A stretch of DNA of 64,000 nt, taken from positions 558,001 to 622,000 of the forward strand of contig JANUWF010002145.1 in NCBI GenBank assembly GCA_026120185.1. Direction: 5' to 3'. Origin of the DNA: Voacanga thouarsii (Eukaryota > Streptophyta > Magnoliopsida > Gentianales > Apocynaceae). Under the pieces are notes generated by a model, which did not search any database, was not told where the DNA came from, and saw nothing but the letters and a program-made list of their open reading frames with translations. Of the stretch, positions 49,402-60,985 are shown one piece after another. A program made the position numbers and the translations under genes. How positions within the stretch are numbered: the first letter of the stretch is position 1; each line of letters starts with the position of its first letter.

Positions 49402-49734
49402 TCATCAATATCTTGAGAACACTTGAGTTTTGTTAATTCAATCTTTGTTTATCTTGTTAGTATCTTTAATTTCTATTTTCCTTAGGCAGTTGATATATTC
49501 ATTTTCTACGATACTCCGATTTTAGATGTTTTTGCTTTTACACTTTTGTTTTATTAGTTTCTTGTGAATTAACTTTTGTTTTTGTTTTTGTTATGCTTGT
49601 TTAGATCACAGCTATTAACTATTTTTGGAGTCATTTAATTTTGAAGAACATTGATTTATTTTGATTTGATCATATTATCTTTTGTTTGGGGAATATCTTT
49701 TGAGGAAAACATGATACGAATGTCTTGGGAATCT

Positions 49735-50310
49735 TATCAAGAAGATCAAGCACATCATCTTGAAGAATATAATTGAAGATCTATTTATGGACTTTGCCGC
49801 TACAGAAAATATGCATTTCTAAACAATGGATGAGTTGCTTAGGACAAGATAAGTTTTACTTGTCAAATTGGAGCACCAACTTGGACAATTGGCAAAGACA
49901 ATTCGAGATGGACAAATAGAAAACAATCAAGGAGAACATGCTAAAGCATTCACACTTTGTAGTGGGAAGTAGTTTGAGAATTCAATCAAGCCTAACAAGC
50001 ATAGAAGGAGCAACCTACTGTAGCAGAAAATGGAGTATACAGAGTGCCATTGGCATTGGGTAAAGTGAACAAGATGATGTTGTTCAACCAGTTAGAAGAA
50101 GAGAAAGCTAACAAAAACGTGCCAAGATCCACTCCTTTTATCCCATATTTAGGAAGACTTAAGAAGGAGAAGAATGATGAACAATTTCATAAATTTTTAG
50201 AAATGTTCAAGTAAGTACATATTAATCTTCCACGAGTTGAAGTTTTAGAACAAATGCCCAAATATGCCAAGTTTTCAAAGACGTCTTGTGAAATCAAAGG
50301 AAGCTTGAGA
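49735..50310 (+). pseudogene. Athila-like gag C-terminal remnant
   Basis: The readable blocks are RSTPFIPYLGRLKKEKNDEQ, HKFLEMFK, VHINLPRVEVLEQMPKYAKF (50120-50275), the gag-protease linker typical of Athila polyproteins. Upstream of about 49990 only scattered short matches occur and the capsid is not recognisable. Confidence 0.75.
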
Positions 50311-50990
50311 AGTTGTCTCTTGTGACTTTAAATAAAAAGTGTTCTACCATCTTACAATGTAATAAGACACAACTAAAAAAATTAAAAAATCCAGGGAGTT
50401 TTTCTATCCCTTGCATGATTGGGGATGTCACTTTTAGTACAATAGTAGCTTATTTAGGAGCTAGCATAAACTTGTTATCCTATGCAACTTTTAAGAAGCT
50501 AGGCATAGGCAAACTAATATCCACTAGGATGAGTATTTAATCTGTAGATAGATTTATAAAGTATCCTAGAGGAATTGTTGAAGATATACTTGTAAAAGTG
50601 AACAAATTCATTTTTCCTCTGGACTTCGTTATTCTTGATATAGCTGAAGATTCTAAAGTTCTCTTGGTTTGAGACCAACCTTTTCTTGCTATTGCTAGAG
50701 CCATTATAGATGTTTATGGAAGAAAGTTGACATTGTGAGTAGAGGATAAAGAAGTCATCATTAGGATTTCTGAGAGTCTGAAGCATTCGTTTATGCAACA
50801 TAATTCTTCTTTTATGGTTGATACTCTTGATGAATATATTAGTAATTTTGTGTTGGAGCATTTTATTGAAACATCATGGGCTGCACAATGGCCAGAGGAT
50901 GATAAATTTGAGATGAAAAAACAATCTACATAAGAACTTACAACACATGTGGATAACTTCGACAATACTCCTGGACCTTAAATTTTTGAA
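50311..50990 (+). pseudogene. Athila-like protease remnant
   Basis: Blocks KLKNPGSFSIPCMIGDV, then YLGASINLLSYATFKKLG, then after a stop PRGIVEDILVKVNKFIFPLDF and AIIDVYGRKLTL. The aspartic-protease active site, DLGAS in the family, reads YLGAS at 50451-50465 (GAT to TAT), so the catalytic Asp is lost. Confidence 0.8.
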
Positions 50991-51439
50991 TGTATTGAGA
51001 AATCAAGTTTTGAGAGAATGAGACCATCTATTGAGGATTCACTAGAATTAGACTTGTAAAAGCTGACCAATCATTTGGAGTATGCATTTTTAGCACAAGG
51101 AAAGAATTTGGCAGTGATTATTGCCAAGGATTTAGAAAAGAAGTGAAAGCTACAATTGGTTCAAGTTTTGAAAAGGTACAAAAAGCTAAAGCATGGAAAA
51201 TCACTGATATAACAGGAATTGGTTTGTCTTTCTGCACATATAAGCTTTTATTGGAAGAAGGTGCTAAGTTGTGATGCAACCTTAGTAAAGGTTAAATCCA
51301 AACATAAAGGAGTTGGTAAAAAATAAAGTGATCAAGCTTCTTGATGCAAAAATCACTTACCCTATCTCAGTGGTTCCCAAGAAAGGAGGTAAAACTGTGG
51401 TTCCCAATGAGAGAAATGAGCTAATTCCCACTAGACTTG

Positions 51440-52230
51440 TGATAGGTTTGAAGAATGTGCATTAACTATATGAAGCTAACTGAAGCTACAAGAAAAGACC
51501 ACTTTCCTCTTCCATTTATTGATCAAATGATAGGGAGGTTAGCTGGCCATACATACTACTACTTTCCTAATGGATTCTCAGGTTATTTTCAAATTCCAAT
51601 AGCTCCACAATACTAAGAAAAGGTAACCTTTACATGTCTTTTTGGTATTTTTGCATATCGAGGGATTCTTTTTGGTCTTTGTAATGGTCAAGGAATATTT
51701 CAAAGGTGTATGGTGGTTATAGTCGAGATATTTATGGATGATTTCTCTGTCTTTGGAGATTCTTTTGAGCAATGTTTGAAAAATTTAGTAAGAGTACTTC
51801 AAAGATGTGAAGAGACTAATTTGGTACTAAATTAGGAAAAATGTTACTTTATGGTTAAGGAAGGCATTGTTTTAGGACATAAAATCTCAAGTAAAGAGTT
51901 AGAGGTCAACCGAGCTAAGATTGAAATCATTGAAAAACTTCCTCCACATTCATCTGTGAAAGCTATATGAAGTTTTTTGGGTCATGTTGGTTTCTATAGG
52001 AGGTTTATCAAGGGCTTCTCAAAAATCTCCAAGCCTCTCTTATTTCTTTTAGAAAAAGATGCCTCATTCAACTTTGATGAAAATTTTCTTTGGGTTTTCA
52101 ATGAATTAAAATTTCAATGGACTAACTCTCATATTTTAGTCATTCCTGATTGGTCCTTGCTTTTTGAGCTTATATATGATACGAGTGATTTTGCAGTGAG
52201 TGTAGTCCTTGGATAATGGCGGGGGAAGAA
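51440..52230 (+). pseudogene. Athila-like reverse transcriptase remnant
   Basis: Blocks KLTEATRKDHFPLPFIDQM, YFQIPIAP, FTCLFGIFAYRG, the catalytic box FMDDFSVFGDSF with both Asp codons intact (51731-51766), and GHVGFYRRFIKGFSKISKPL. Several stops and shifts interrupt it. It is the best preserved RT active site of the plus-strand elements together with that of gypsy-2. Confidence 0.85.
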
Positions 52231-52730
52231 CTTTCAACCCATATACATACTATACAAGCAAAGCTCTCACTGATGCGCAAGAAAATTACACCACCACAGA
52301 AAAATAGTTGCTTGTTATAGTATTTACTTTTGATAAATTTCATTCTTATTTTGTCTTATCTAAAGATATTATGTACACTAATCATTCTGCTTTGAAATTT
52401 CTTCTTGCTAAGCATGACTCTAAGCCTAGACTGATAAGATGGATGTTACTTCTACAAAAATTTGATTTGGAGATTAGGGATAAAAAGGGAGATGAAAATA
52501 TTATAGTAGATCATTTATCCAAATTGGATAATCTTGATTTGGAGTTTTTGAAGGAAGATAAGATTCATGACACTTTCCCTGATGAGCAACTTTTATGGAT
52601 TGATAGTAAAACTTCATTTTTTCCCCTTAGTTTACGAATTTTGCTAACTATTTAGCTGTAGGAATTATTCCAAAAGAATATACTTTGCAACAAAGAAAGA
52701 AATTTCTCTCAAATGTAAAATATTAGTTTT
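52231..52730 (+). pseudogene. Athila-like RNase H remnant
   Basis: A 115-codon open stretch (52308-52655) reads [49 protein letters not shown] and DHLSKLDN. This is the RNase H end and tether before integrase. The catalytic block TDH is read as TNH (Asp to Asn). Confidence 0.82.
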
Positions 52731-53870
52731 GGGAGGATCCTTTCCTCTTTTGTTGTTAGAAGATCAGGTCATTAGAAGATGTGCTAATTAAGTGTAGCTC
52801 GAGATATTCTCCACCATTGTCATGAAGGACCAACTAATAGTCATTACCAAGCTAATGAGACTACAAGAAAAGTTCTCAAATAAGGATTCTACTGGCCTTC
52901 AATCTTTAAAGATGAGCATAGGTTTATAAAAAATTGTGATAGGTGTCAAAGAATAGGTAATATTTCTAAAACTTATGAGATGCATTTATTAAATTTTCAA
53001 GCTTGTGAGGTATTTGACTGTTGGAAAATTGATTTTATGAGACCATTTTTTAATTCTCTTGGCTGCAAGAATATCTTGATTGCTATTGATTATGTGTCAA
53101 AGTGGTTGAGGCACAAGGCTTACCAACTAATAATGCCAAGGTAGTTGTTCACTTCCTTAAAAAGCTTTTTATCCGATCTGGGGTCCCTAAAGTACTTATA
53201 AGTGATAGGGGAATGTATTTTTATAATAACCAATTAGAAAAGATATTAAATTAGTTAGGTGTTACCCATAAACTTGCAACCCCATATCACTCTCAAACCG
53301 GTGGCTAAGCGGAGGTAGTCAATAGAAAGCTGAAAAGAATTTTGAAAAAGATAGTCAATCATACAAAGAACGACTGGAGTAAAAAATTGGATGATACTCT
53401 TTGGGCATACACAACTGCTTATAAGACTCCTTTAGGCACCACCCCTTATAGATTGGTTTATGAAAAGTCTTGCCATTTACCTATAGAAATTAAACACAAA
53501 GCATTTTGGACAATCATGCTTGTAAATTTTGATCTTGATTTTGTAGGTGTAAAGAGATCCCTTCAAATGAATGAGTATGATGAGTGGAGAAATGAAACTT
53601 ATAAGAATCACAAAGTCTATAAAGAGAAAGTCAAATAATGGCATGACAAGCACATCCTACCAAACTGGGTGATCAAGTATTGGTCTACAATTCAAGGCTC
53701 AGATTGTTCTTTGAAAAGCTTAAGTCAAGATGGTCTGAACTATTTGTGGTAAACGAAGTCTTTCTCTATGGCACCATAGAAGCTTCTCATCTAGGAAAGG
53801 GACATTCAAAGTGAATGGAAACCATTTGAAGTTTTATTTTGGAGAGGATCTTAGAGATTTGGAAAGAATT
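52731..53870 (+). pseudogene. Athila-like integrase remnant
   Basis: Zinc-binding wording (HHCHEGPTN region, CDRCQRIGN) lies at about 52810-52965. The core keeps all three catalytic acids in their local contexts: KIDFMRPF (about 53024), LISDRGMYF (about 53200) and [12 protein letters not shown] (Glu at 53312-53314), but a stop (TAA for Gln) at 53306 and shifts separate them. The 98-codon stretch at 53342-53638 carries [20 protein letters not shown] and [12 protein letters not shown], the typical integrase C-terminal part. Confidence 0.83.
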
Positions 53871-54268
53871 TCTACCATTTTATATGACTTTGGGAATCCT
53901 ATTTTTTAACTTATTTCTATTTACTTTTTTTTATTCCAGATATTTTCTTTTATTCAAAGGGATTTTATTTTCTTTTTATGATATTTTTATTTAGTACTTT
54001 GTTATGTCATTTGACTATACTTTATTTTGTTTGATTTCACTTTATTTCTCTTATTTAGTACTTTATCTCTTTTTGATGATTGTAGATAAATCCCTCTTTA
54101 TGGATGATCTTATTCTTTCTTCTAATGATCACATTGGTGTTTCTAATCACTCGGTGAGTACTACTTTACTTTTCCTTTTTGTCTTTTTCAGTCCTATTGT
54201 ATATATTGATATTGCATGTATTGTTGGCCAATGAGGACAATGTTTACTTTAAGTGTGGGGGAGAGGTT
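53871..54268 (+). other. 3' untranslated part of the Athila-like element
   Basis: AT-rich sequence follows the integrase end. A 76-codon frame (54004-54234) is hydrophobic but has no env-like motif, and I do not call it a gene. The block gaggacaatgtttactttaag then tgtgggggagag at 54232-54264 is the usual terminal landmark of such elements. Confidence 0.6.
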
Positions 54269-55620
54269 TGTTGATATTTGATGGTGCAATTTTTAATGTG
54301 GAAAATAGTATCGACAAACACATATAAATCAAGGTTTAAATTACAATGCAATTACCAAAATCACACAATAGGACAAGTATACTTATCGCGTAGTATAAGG
54401 AATAACAAGTATCGTATCTATGAAAACTTAGCAATTACCACTACTTTGCTCTAATCTTATTGTCTAGCCAATATAAATATAAAGATAAAGAAATAAAAAC
54501 TAACTATGCTAACCTAATACAATAGAGAGTACATCGGACCCATACAAGAAAAGTCACAAGATTCATCAAGGAGTAAGAATATGGGAAAGTCCACGTACAA
54601 GATGAAATCCCACCAAAATAAATAAAGTAAATAGATCATTACTATGTTTATCAAATCCCAACTCGAGCACCAATATGAGTTTTTAAGAATAAACCTCACT
54701 CTCTCTTGAGTTATGAAATTCCTTTCCAAAAGCTTAATTAATTGGTATATTTACCTAATCAATCTAACTTAAGAAAGCATTATACTTACCCATCACCTAA
54801 AAGGAACCCGGTAGCCCGAATAGCCCTATCTCTAGGCACTATTGAAAACCAATTAAATACTAAGTTCTCATCCTTTAACCTCTCTCTTGAGTTAATTAAA
54901 GGAAAACAAATATTAGACAAATTAATTTGGTGTTCAACTTCTAAGCCCATCTCTCAAAATCATTAAGGGGGAACTAATTAATTGAATTAATCAATCAAGT
55001 CCAAACAATGAATCCAACACAATGATGCCTAAGTAGTCAAGGAATTCAATAAATCATAATAACAACCCAATACAAGAGCATAAATTAGGGTTCATCTCTC
55101 AAATATAATTAAAATCATATAAACATCAACATTGTAAAGTGTAATATAAAGAAAAAGGAAGAACATAACTCATAGCCAAGATCTTGAACTTCTTCTTCTT
55201 TGGATTTCTTTCAACAACCCCTTCTTCTCTATAATATTTCATTTCTTGAAGGATCTTTTGAGCTCTGTAAGGGATCTTTTGGTTGCTAGCCAACCAAGGA
55301 TAATGATTTAGGGTTTATAATAGGGTATTTATAGAGAGAAGTGAAGAAAACTCTAAAAATACGCTGAAAAGCACATTGCTGCGCATGTGGGCAGCCTACG
55401 GAAGGTTATCTAGAAGCTAAGCGATCTCCATTGCCCTAGGCCACTAGGTTTCTAGCCTAGTGCACCTTGGAAATGATCTAGGTGGCCTAGGGATGTTATT
55501 CTCCTTGGGCCGGCATGTAAACAACAAAATACACACACACACACACACACACACACATATTTACAAAATGAAGTAGGCAGCCTAAGGTACTTTTACTTCC
55601 CTAGGTCGCCAGGGTGAACA
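54269..55620 (-). mobile_element. Inverted LTR of Athila-like type (solo or partial)
   Basis: It starts (plus strand) TGTTGATATTTGATGGTGC and carries U5 blocks in reverse (acaagtatacttatcgcg, aacaagtatcgtatct), the box ctcatagccaag at about 55169, TATA region tatttatagag at about 55328, GC words with cctagg at about 55430-55620 and a (CA)n run (55532-55556). Its orientation opposes the element it follows. The far end is not defined and 55620 is an estimate. Confidence 0.68.
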
Positions 55621-55639
55621 CACACAACATAGATGATGT

Positions 55640-55890
55640 ACACTTGATGGGACTCAAGCTAGTCAATTAGTTCAATCTCAAGAAGAGGGAATGATCTTGT
55701 AATAACCAATGACAAGATCAAGGACTAAGAGGTTCCAAGATGATATCTAATTATTCCTACAACCATGTTGAGGATGGAAGAGATTTGGAAGGATGATGAA
55801 GGCAGCCAAGTGCTCAATTTGATGGCTATCCAAAAGAGTTCACAACAACAACTCAAGCCTGCGCCAAGGGAGGGTGAAATTGCAAAGGCC
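55640..55890 (+). pseudogene. Possible C-terminal scrap of a gypsy polyprotein
   Basis: One plus frame reads MLRMEEIWKDDEGSQVLNLM and PAPREGEIAKA before a stop near 55892, which resembles the tail of some gypsy polyproteins, and the run gggagggtgaaattgc could be a PPT. No catalytic motif is present. Weak assignment. Confidence 0.3.
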
Positions 55891-57512
55891 TAACAAACTA
55901 GAATGAACTCGGCGCCGGGCCTAACCAGCTGAGCCAGCACTGGGTGCATTTTGCCTGGTGAATCATTGGAATTCCAGCGTAGACTTAGCGCCAGGTCAGG
56001 ACGGGCCTAGGCCCTAATTTTGATGATTTTTTCTACTTTAAACACTATATAAAGATCCTTTAAGGCCCTATTTTATCTGTGGGCCTTAGTAATCACTTAA
56101 CTAGGGTTAGGGTAGTATAAATACATCTTTTTGGTAATTTGATAAGACAGTCAATCTACTTTATTCAAAATTTGAAAGAGAAGTCTTGAGAGGTCTTTAT
56201 CGCCTTGTTTATCTTGTTCAAAATCATACTTAAGGCTAGTTCTTCATTTGAATGAGTCTCTAAATCTTGTGGATAATCCAATGTTATTTTTCTTGATTGG
56301 GTCTTAATTGCTTTGTTCTTCTAAAATTTATCGTGAATTCTATTATTTGGGTGCCTATAATTCTACTTCTTTTATTCTTGATTGCCTTTTTTGTTTCAAA
56401 AATATTTGAGTGAATTTATAGTAAATCTTGCTACTATTCTTGTGGGTCTTTGATGTTTAATTCTTCAAGGGTTTGCTAGAGTGTAGATAGATAGTTATTT
56501 TCTTTCGTTTTATCTACAAACTTCTACTGTTTGGGTTTCACTAATTGAGTTAAGGTTTGTGCCCACTGTTACCCATTATTCCATCCATTAAACTACTTAA
56601 TATCATATCAAAGAGTTTGATATTAGAGTAAGGAAAGCTTAGATTTCAATCAAAGCTTGAAATCAAGAAAAGGAGCCCTACAAAGTTGAAGAAAAACAGG
56701 AGAAATCCCGTAATTAAAAAACATACTTCAAAAAAGTCATGATATCTTTGTTATTTATTGATTTTTCCTTAAGAAAATTGCTCCTTGATATTATTATAAT
56801 GCTTGAGAATAAATTTATCTTGTATTTGTGGTGAAAATAGGCTTGAAGGTGGGTGAAGATATTGGTTGGTTTTAAGTGACGGGATTGTATCCAAGGTGTT
56901 TGATAAATGTTCTATAAGAATGTTTGTGGTTATAGTTAGGAGTTTTGATGTTTATTTTCCATCCCTTGGGAAGTTGGGACTTGATATATCACTCTACTAT
57001 TGAAATCCATACTTATTGAACTCATCTTTACTATTGCACGCTTGTGATTATCTTATTCTTCATATTCGTATTTACTAGTTGTCTTGTTTCTTTGTTCTTG
57101 CTAATTCTTGTTCGTTTCTTGTTTGAAATTGCTTCCTTAAGCTTTTGTGATTGTTCTCGTGCTAATTGAGTCATTTCTCTTTGAAATTCTTTCTTGAAAA
57201 CTTTTTTTTTATGGTGCCCAATAAGTATTTGTTGAAATTCCCTAAAACTCCCTAATTGAACAAATTCATTGATTTTTGTTAACTCACCTAGTTAGACTAA
57301 ATCTTTAGCTATTGGGAAGAATTGAGATTGAACAAGAAGGTTAAGTGTTGAGAAAAAGGTAAGAGGGTGAGACTATTATCAAAAGATCTAAAGAGGGTAA
57401 ACACGAGTGTAGAGTGAATACCATTGAGAGTAAACACGCAAGAGAGTGAAGAGGCTCTATTTCTTTTATTAATCTCATTTTGCAGGTATAACTCATTGAA
57501 TACTCCATTGTT
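55890..57512 (+). other. Probable 5' LTR and leader of gypsy-2
   Basis: It has GC words (cggcgccgggcc, agcgccaggtc) at 55895-56005, then a TATA box tatataaag at 56046-56054, then AT-rich leader up to the gag start. I could not fix the LTR ends or a primer binding site. The promoter layout matches the other LTRs in the window. Confidence 0.45.
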
Positions 57513-58830
57513 ATGGCCCATGAACAAGAAATTTCTAGGCCTAATTTAAGTGGACCTAGTGGGCTACAAGAAGAATCACTTGATGCTAGGGCATTGCGAG
57601 ATGATTTAATGCCATGAAAAGAATAATCGACAGTAGATTTGAAGATATGACAAAGAAGATAACTGGATTGAGGCATCAATTGGGTCAATCTTCTATCGTG
57701 GCACAAAGAAGAGGCCAAGAACGATTTGAAGCTTCTAGCCCTAGAATGATAGAAGATGATGCCCATACTCCTTCACTAAATATTTAACAAGTTAAAGATT
57801 AGGATGTGTATTTTGTTGGGGGATTCCAACAAGCTTCTATAAGAGGGAGAAGACATGGTATAAGAGGAGGATGAGGAAGGGGCTAAGGAAGGAATGGTGG
57901 AAACAATCTAAGAGTGTTGGAAAGAGAATTTGAGGGAGTTGATGAATGGAATGAAGGAGAATAAGGTGAAGCATCTGGGGAATTCAATAGAGGATGGGGC
58001 AATAGAAGAGGTAGGAGAGAAAGAAATGAAGAAGAGAGAAAGTTGAACCATATCAAGATGAAGGTGCCAATATTCTATAGGAAGAGTGAGCCCGAAGCTT
58101 ATTTTAAATGGGAGAGCAAAATAGAAATATTTTTTTAGTGCCATACTTATGGTGAAAAATCAAAGGTAAAGTTAGCTATTTTGGATTTTTCGTAGTATGC
58201 ATTGGTTTGGTGGGAGCAAGTTAGTACTTAAAGAGGGCAAATGTGAGTAGAAACCGTGAAAAATTAGAACTTATTAAAAGACATGATGAGAGCTAGGTTT
58301 GTTCCACATCACTACTACCATGACTTATACCAAAGGCTTCAATCACTCAAGCAAGGGAATAAGATTGTGGAGGATTACCATAAGGAAATAGAAGTGATGT
58401 TAATGAGAGCTCAAATCCAAGAAGACCCTAGAGTAACAAGGGCTAGGTTCTTGGGAGGAATGAATAGAGAAATATCCAATTTGATAGAGTTGCACTCCTA
58501 TGACCGTTTTGAGGATATAGTTCATGTCGCTGTGAAGATTGAAAGGTAACTAAAGAGGAAGACCTTTGCTAAACCTACACTTCCAAATCCAAGCATCACT
58601 AGTAAGATGCCTACTAAGAAGGAAGATGCTCTTAAACCTTTCCAAATGGAGTACAACAAGCTAAAGGAAGGATGGAAACCTAGGAAGGATTGGAAATCAC
58701 AGGAAGGTTGGAATAAGGATAAAGGAAAAGTCATGGAGATGCCACAACGAAATAGAAACATCGAGTACTTCAAGTGTCTTGGCTATGGGCATACTTCCCC
58801 ATGAGTGTCCAAGTAAAAAGGCTATGTACA
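57513..58830 (+). pseudogene. Gypsy-2 gag remnant
   Basis: The start is the ATG at 57513 (MAHEQEISRPNLSGPSGL), after which a shift leads to MKRIIDSRFEDMTKKITGL. The capsid region is well preserved: PIFYRKSEPEAYFKWESKIE (about 58070-58130) and the 88-codon open stretch at 58283-58549 with ARFVPHHYYHDLYQRLQSL and ARFLGGMNREISNLIEL. The zinc knuckle begins YFKCLGYGHTSP (about 58773-58800) and continues in the next frame with HECPSK. Gag would build the particle and bind the RNA. Five or more stops and shifts. Confidence 0.85.
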
Positions 58831-59029
58831 CTAACCCCCATGGAGAAGTTTTAACTGATGAAGAAGAAGAGGGAGAAAGATACTAAGGAGACCAAGAAGA
58901 AAATATGGAAGATGGAAGTGATAAAGGGAAAGTAGTTGGCCAAGAGTATTCATTAGTTGGAGTCACAAGAAGATCATTGAATTCTTAAGTAGACCATCAA
59001 CAAAAAGAGAACATATTCTACTTGAGGTA

Positions 59030-59395
59030 TCTAATCAACAAGACCCATTGTAGTATCATTGTGGATAGTAGGAGTTGCACTAATGTGATTAGTGCAAGTT
59101 TAGTTGATGAATTGGGCATGAAATAAATTAAGCACCCTAAACCCTACAAGTTATAATAGTTGAATGATAGTGGATACTTGAGGATTAATAAACAAGTCTT
59201 GGTATCTTTTGAGATGGGGAATTATAAAGATAACGTGCTATGCGATGTGGTTCCTATGCAAGCGTGTCACTTGCTCCTGGGGAGGCCTTGGCAATATGAT
59301 AGGAATGTGAAGCATAATGGGAGAAAGAACACTTATTCTATTGTCAAAGAGAGTTCCAAATTCACTTTAACCTCTATGCCCCCAGTGAGGTGAAC
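59030..59395 (+). pseudogene. Gypsy-2 protease remnant
   Basis: It reads CSIIVDSRSCTNVISASLVD, then after stops LNDSGYLRINKQVLVSFEMG and CDVVPMQACHLLLGRPWQYD (59160-59393). The aspartic-protease signature DSGS reads DSRS: the Asp is kept and the Gly is replaced by Arg. The LLGRPW motif is intact. Confidence 0.82.
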
Positions 59396-59689
59396 AAAGA
59401 CTAAAGAATCATGAGGGAAAAAGAAAAGAAAAAGGGAATAAAAGATGCCAAACAAAAACAAGAGTTACAGAGAAAAGACAAGAGAGGAAATAGAAAGAAT
59501 TGAAAGAGAGAATGGGAAAACAAGTGCTTTTGACCATCACGGATAGGAGTGAGCAAGAATAAGAGAGGGGAGGTAAAAGAAGAGTGAATTACTTACAAAA
59601 GGGAGTGAGGTCATAGAAGTAATAGAAGCTAAGGAACTAGTTATTTTTCTTATTTGTAGGAGATCTTATGTTTCTACTAATGATTCTAC

Positions 59690-60660
59690 TTTATTTTTGT
59701 CTAATAAAATTGCAGTCATTCTCCAAGAGTTTGACGATATTTTTTCAAAAGAGGTGCCCAGAGGATTGCCACTCGTAAGAAAAATTGAGCATCAAATAGA
59801 CTTTATGCCTATAACCGTCATCCCCAACCGACCGGCCTATAGGACCAATCAGCAGGAGACCAAGGAATTATAAAAGTAAGTAGAGGAATTGCTTGAAAAG
59901 GGATATGTGAGAGAGAGCCTAAACCCATGTTTGGTTTCGATTCTCTTGGCTCCCAAGAAGGATATGACTTAGTGCATGTGTGTGGATTGTCGTGCCATCA
60001 ATAATATCACGCTTTAATATTGCTATCCCATTTCTAGATTAGACGACTTACTTGATGAGTTGTTTGGTGCATGCATTTTCTCTAAAATTGATTTGAAATT
60101 TGGTTATCACTAAATTAAGATTAGGGAAGAGGATGAATGGAAAATGGCTTTTAAAACTAAATAAGGATTGTATGAGTAGCTTATTATGCCTTTTAGGTTG
60201 TTAATGCTCCTAGCACTTTCATGCGTCTAATGCATCATATTTTAAGAGAATTCATTGGGAAGTTTGTTGTTATGTATTTTGATGATATATTAATTTATAG
60301 CAAATCATATGTGGATCATTTGAATCATCTTTAATATGTGCTTGTTGCTCTTAGAAGGGAGAGATTCTATGCTAACTTGAAAAAAAAAAAAATACTCTTT
60401 TTGCTTGGAGAGGATTATATTCCTTAGGTATGTTGTGAGTGATAAAGGGATTGAGATTGATGAGAAAGAAGTGAAAGTCATTTAAGATTAGCCCACTCCT
60501 ACCACCATTACCAAAGTTTGAAGTTTTCATGGGCTAGCTAATTTCTATAGGAGATTCATCAAGAATTTTAGCACCCTAGTAGCCCCTCTAAGAGAAGTAG
60601 TGAAGAAAAATGTAGGATTTAGGTGGGAAGAAGCCTAACAACAAACCTTTCAAACCCTCA
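59690..60660 (+). pseudogene. Gypsy-2 reverse transcriptase remnant
   Basis: Blocks [70 protein letters not shown], and the catalytic box YFDD at 60275-60286 (intact) in [13 protein letters not shown]. The C-terminal block [20 protein letters not shown] is at about 60520-60590. Frameshifts occur near 60200 and 60390, the second next to a run of A. Confidence 0.85.
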
Positions 60661-60985
60661 AGGACAAATTGAGCCAAGCTCCAATTCTTATCCTACCTAA
60701 CTTTAAGAAGGCATTTGAAATAGAGTGTGATGCAAATGGGGTAGGGATTGGTGCAGTTTTAACTCAAGACCGAAAGCCCATTGCATATTTTAGTAAGAAA
60801 TTGTCTAGGGCAGCTATCAATTATTCCATTTATGATAAAGAACTTTTTGCCTTGATTAGGATTGAAGAGTATTGACAACACTACTTATTACCAAGAAAGT
60901 TTGTGATCCATACTGATTATAAGACCCTTAAATATCTCAAAAGCCAACAAAAATTAAAAAAAGGCATGCAAGATAGATGGAGTTT
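60661..60985 (+). pseudogene. Gypsy-2 RNase H remnant
   Basis: A 68-codon open stretch (60669-60875) reads [38 protein letters not shown] and YDKELFALI, the gypsy RNase H N-terminal half with the first catalytic Asp. It continues after a stop with [11 protein letters not shown]. Confidence 0.85.

Larger units (their letters stand above)
47856..54268 (+). mobile_element. Athila-like Ty3/gypsy retrotransposon, 5' LTR to integrase end
   Basis: It has a 5' LTR (47856-49373), a tRNA-Asp primer binding site, then gag, protease, RT, RNase H and integrase remnants on the plus strand in gypsy order, and a terminal ttaagtgtgggggag block (54249-54264). The protease wording (LKNPGSFSIPCMIG, LGASINLL) and RT box FMDDFS are typical of plant Athila elements, and Athila uses tRNA-Asp as primer. 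No same-orientation 3' LTR follows: an inverted LTR of related type begins at 54269. The gag N-terminal region is largely missing. Confidence 0.85.

Noticed and set aside
54004..54234. Possible env-like gene of the Athila-like element
   Set aside because: Only 76 codons, hydrophobic from T-rich DNA, with no signal peptide-ectodomain layout.
14380..55600. CRISPR-like or regularly spaced repeats
   Set aside because: Repeats found are LTR duplications, microsatellites or irregular word clusters; none has uniform repeats with unique spacers, and the DNA is of plant type.
55640..55890. Host gene exon
   Set aside because: The short readable frame resembles a gypsy polyprotein tail, is flanked by LTR-type sequence and has no splice or start context.
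57341..57766. 141-codon minus-strand frame
   Set aside because: Lies opposite the gypsy-2 gag start, which reads as gag on the plus strand.
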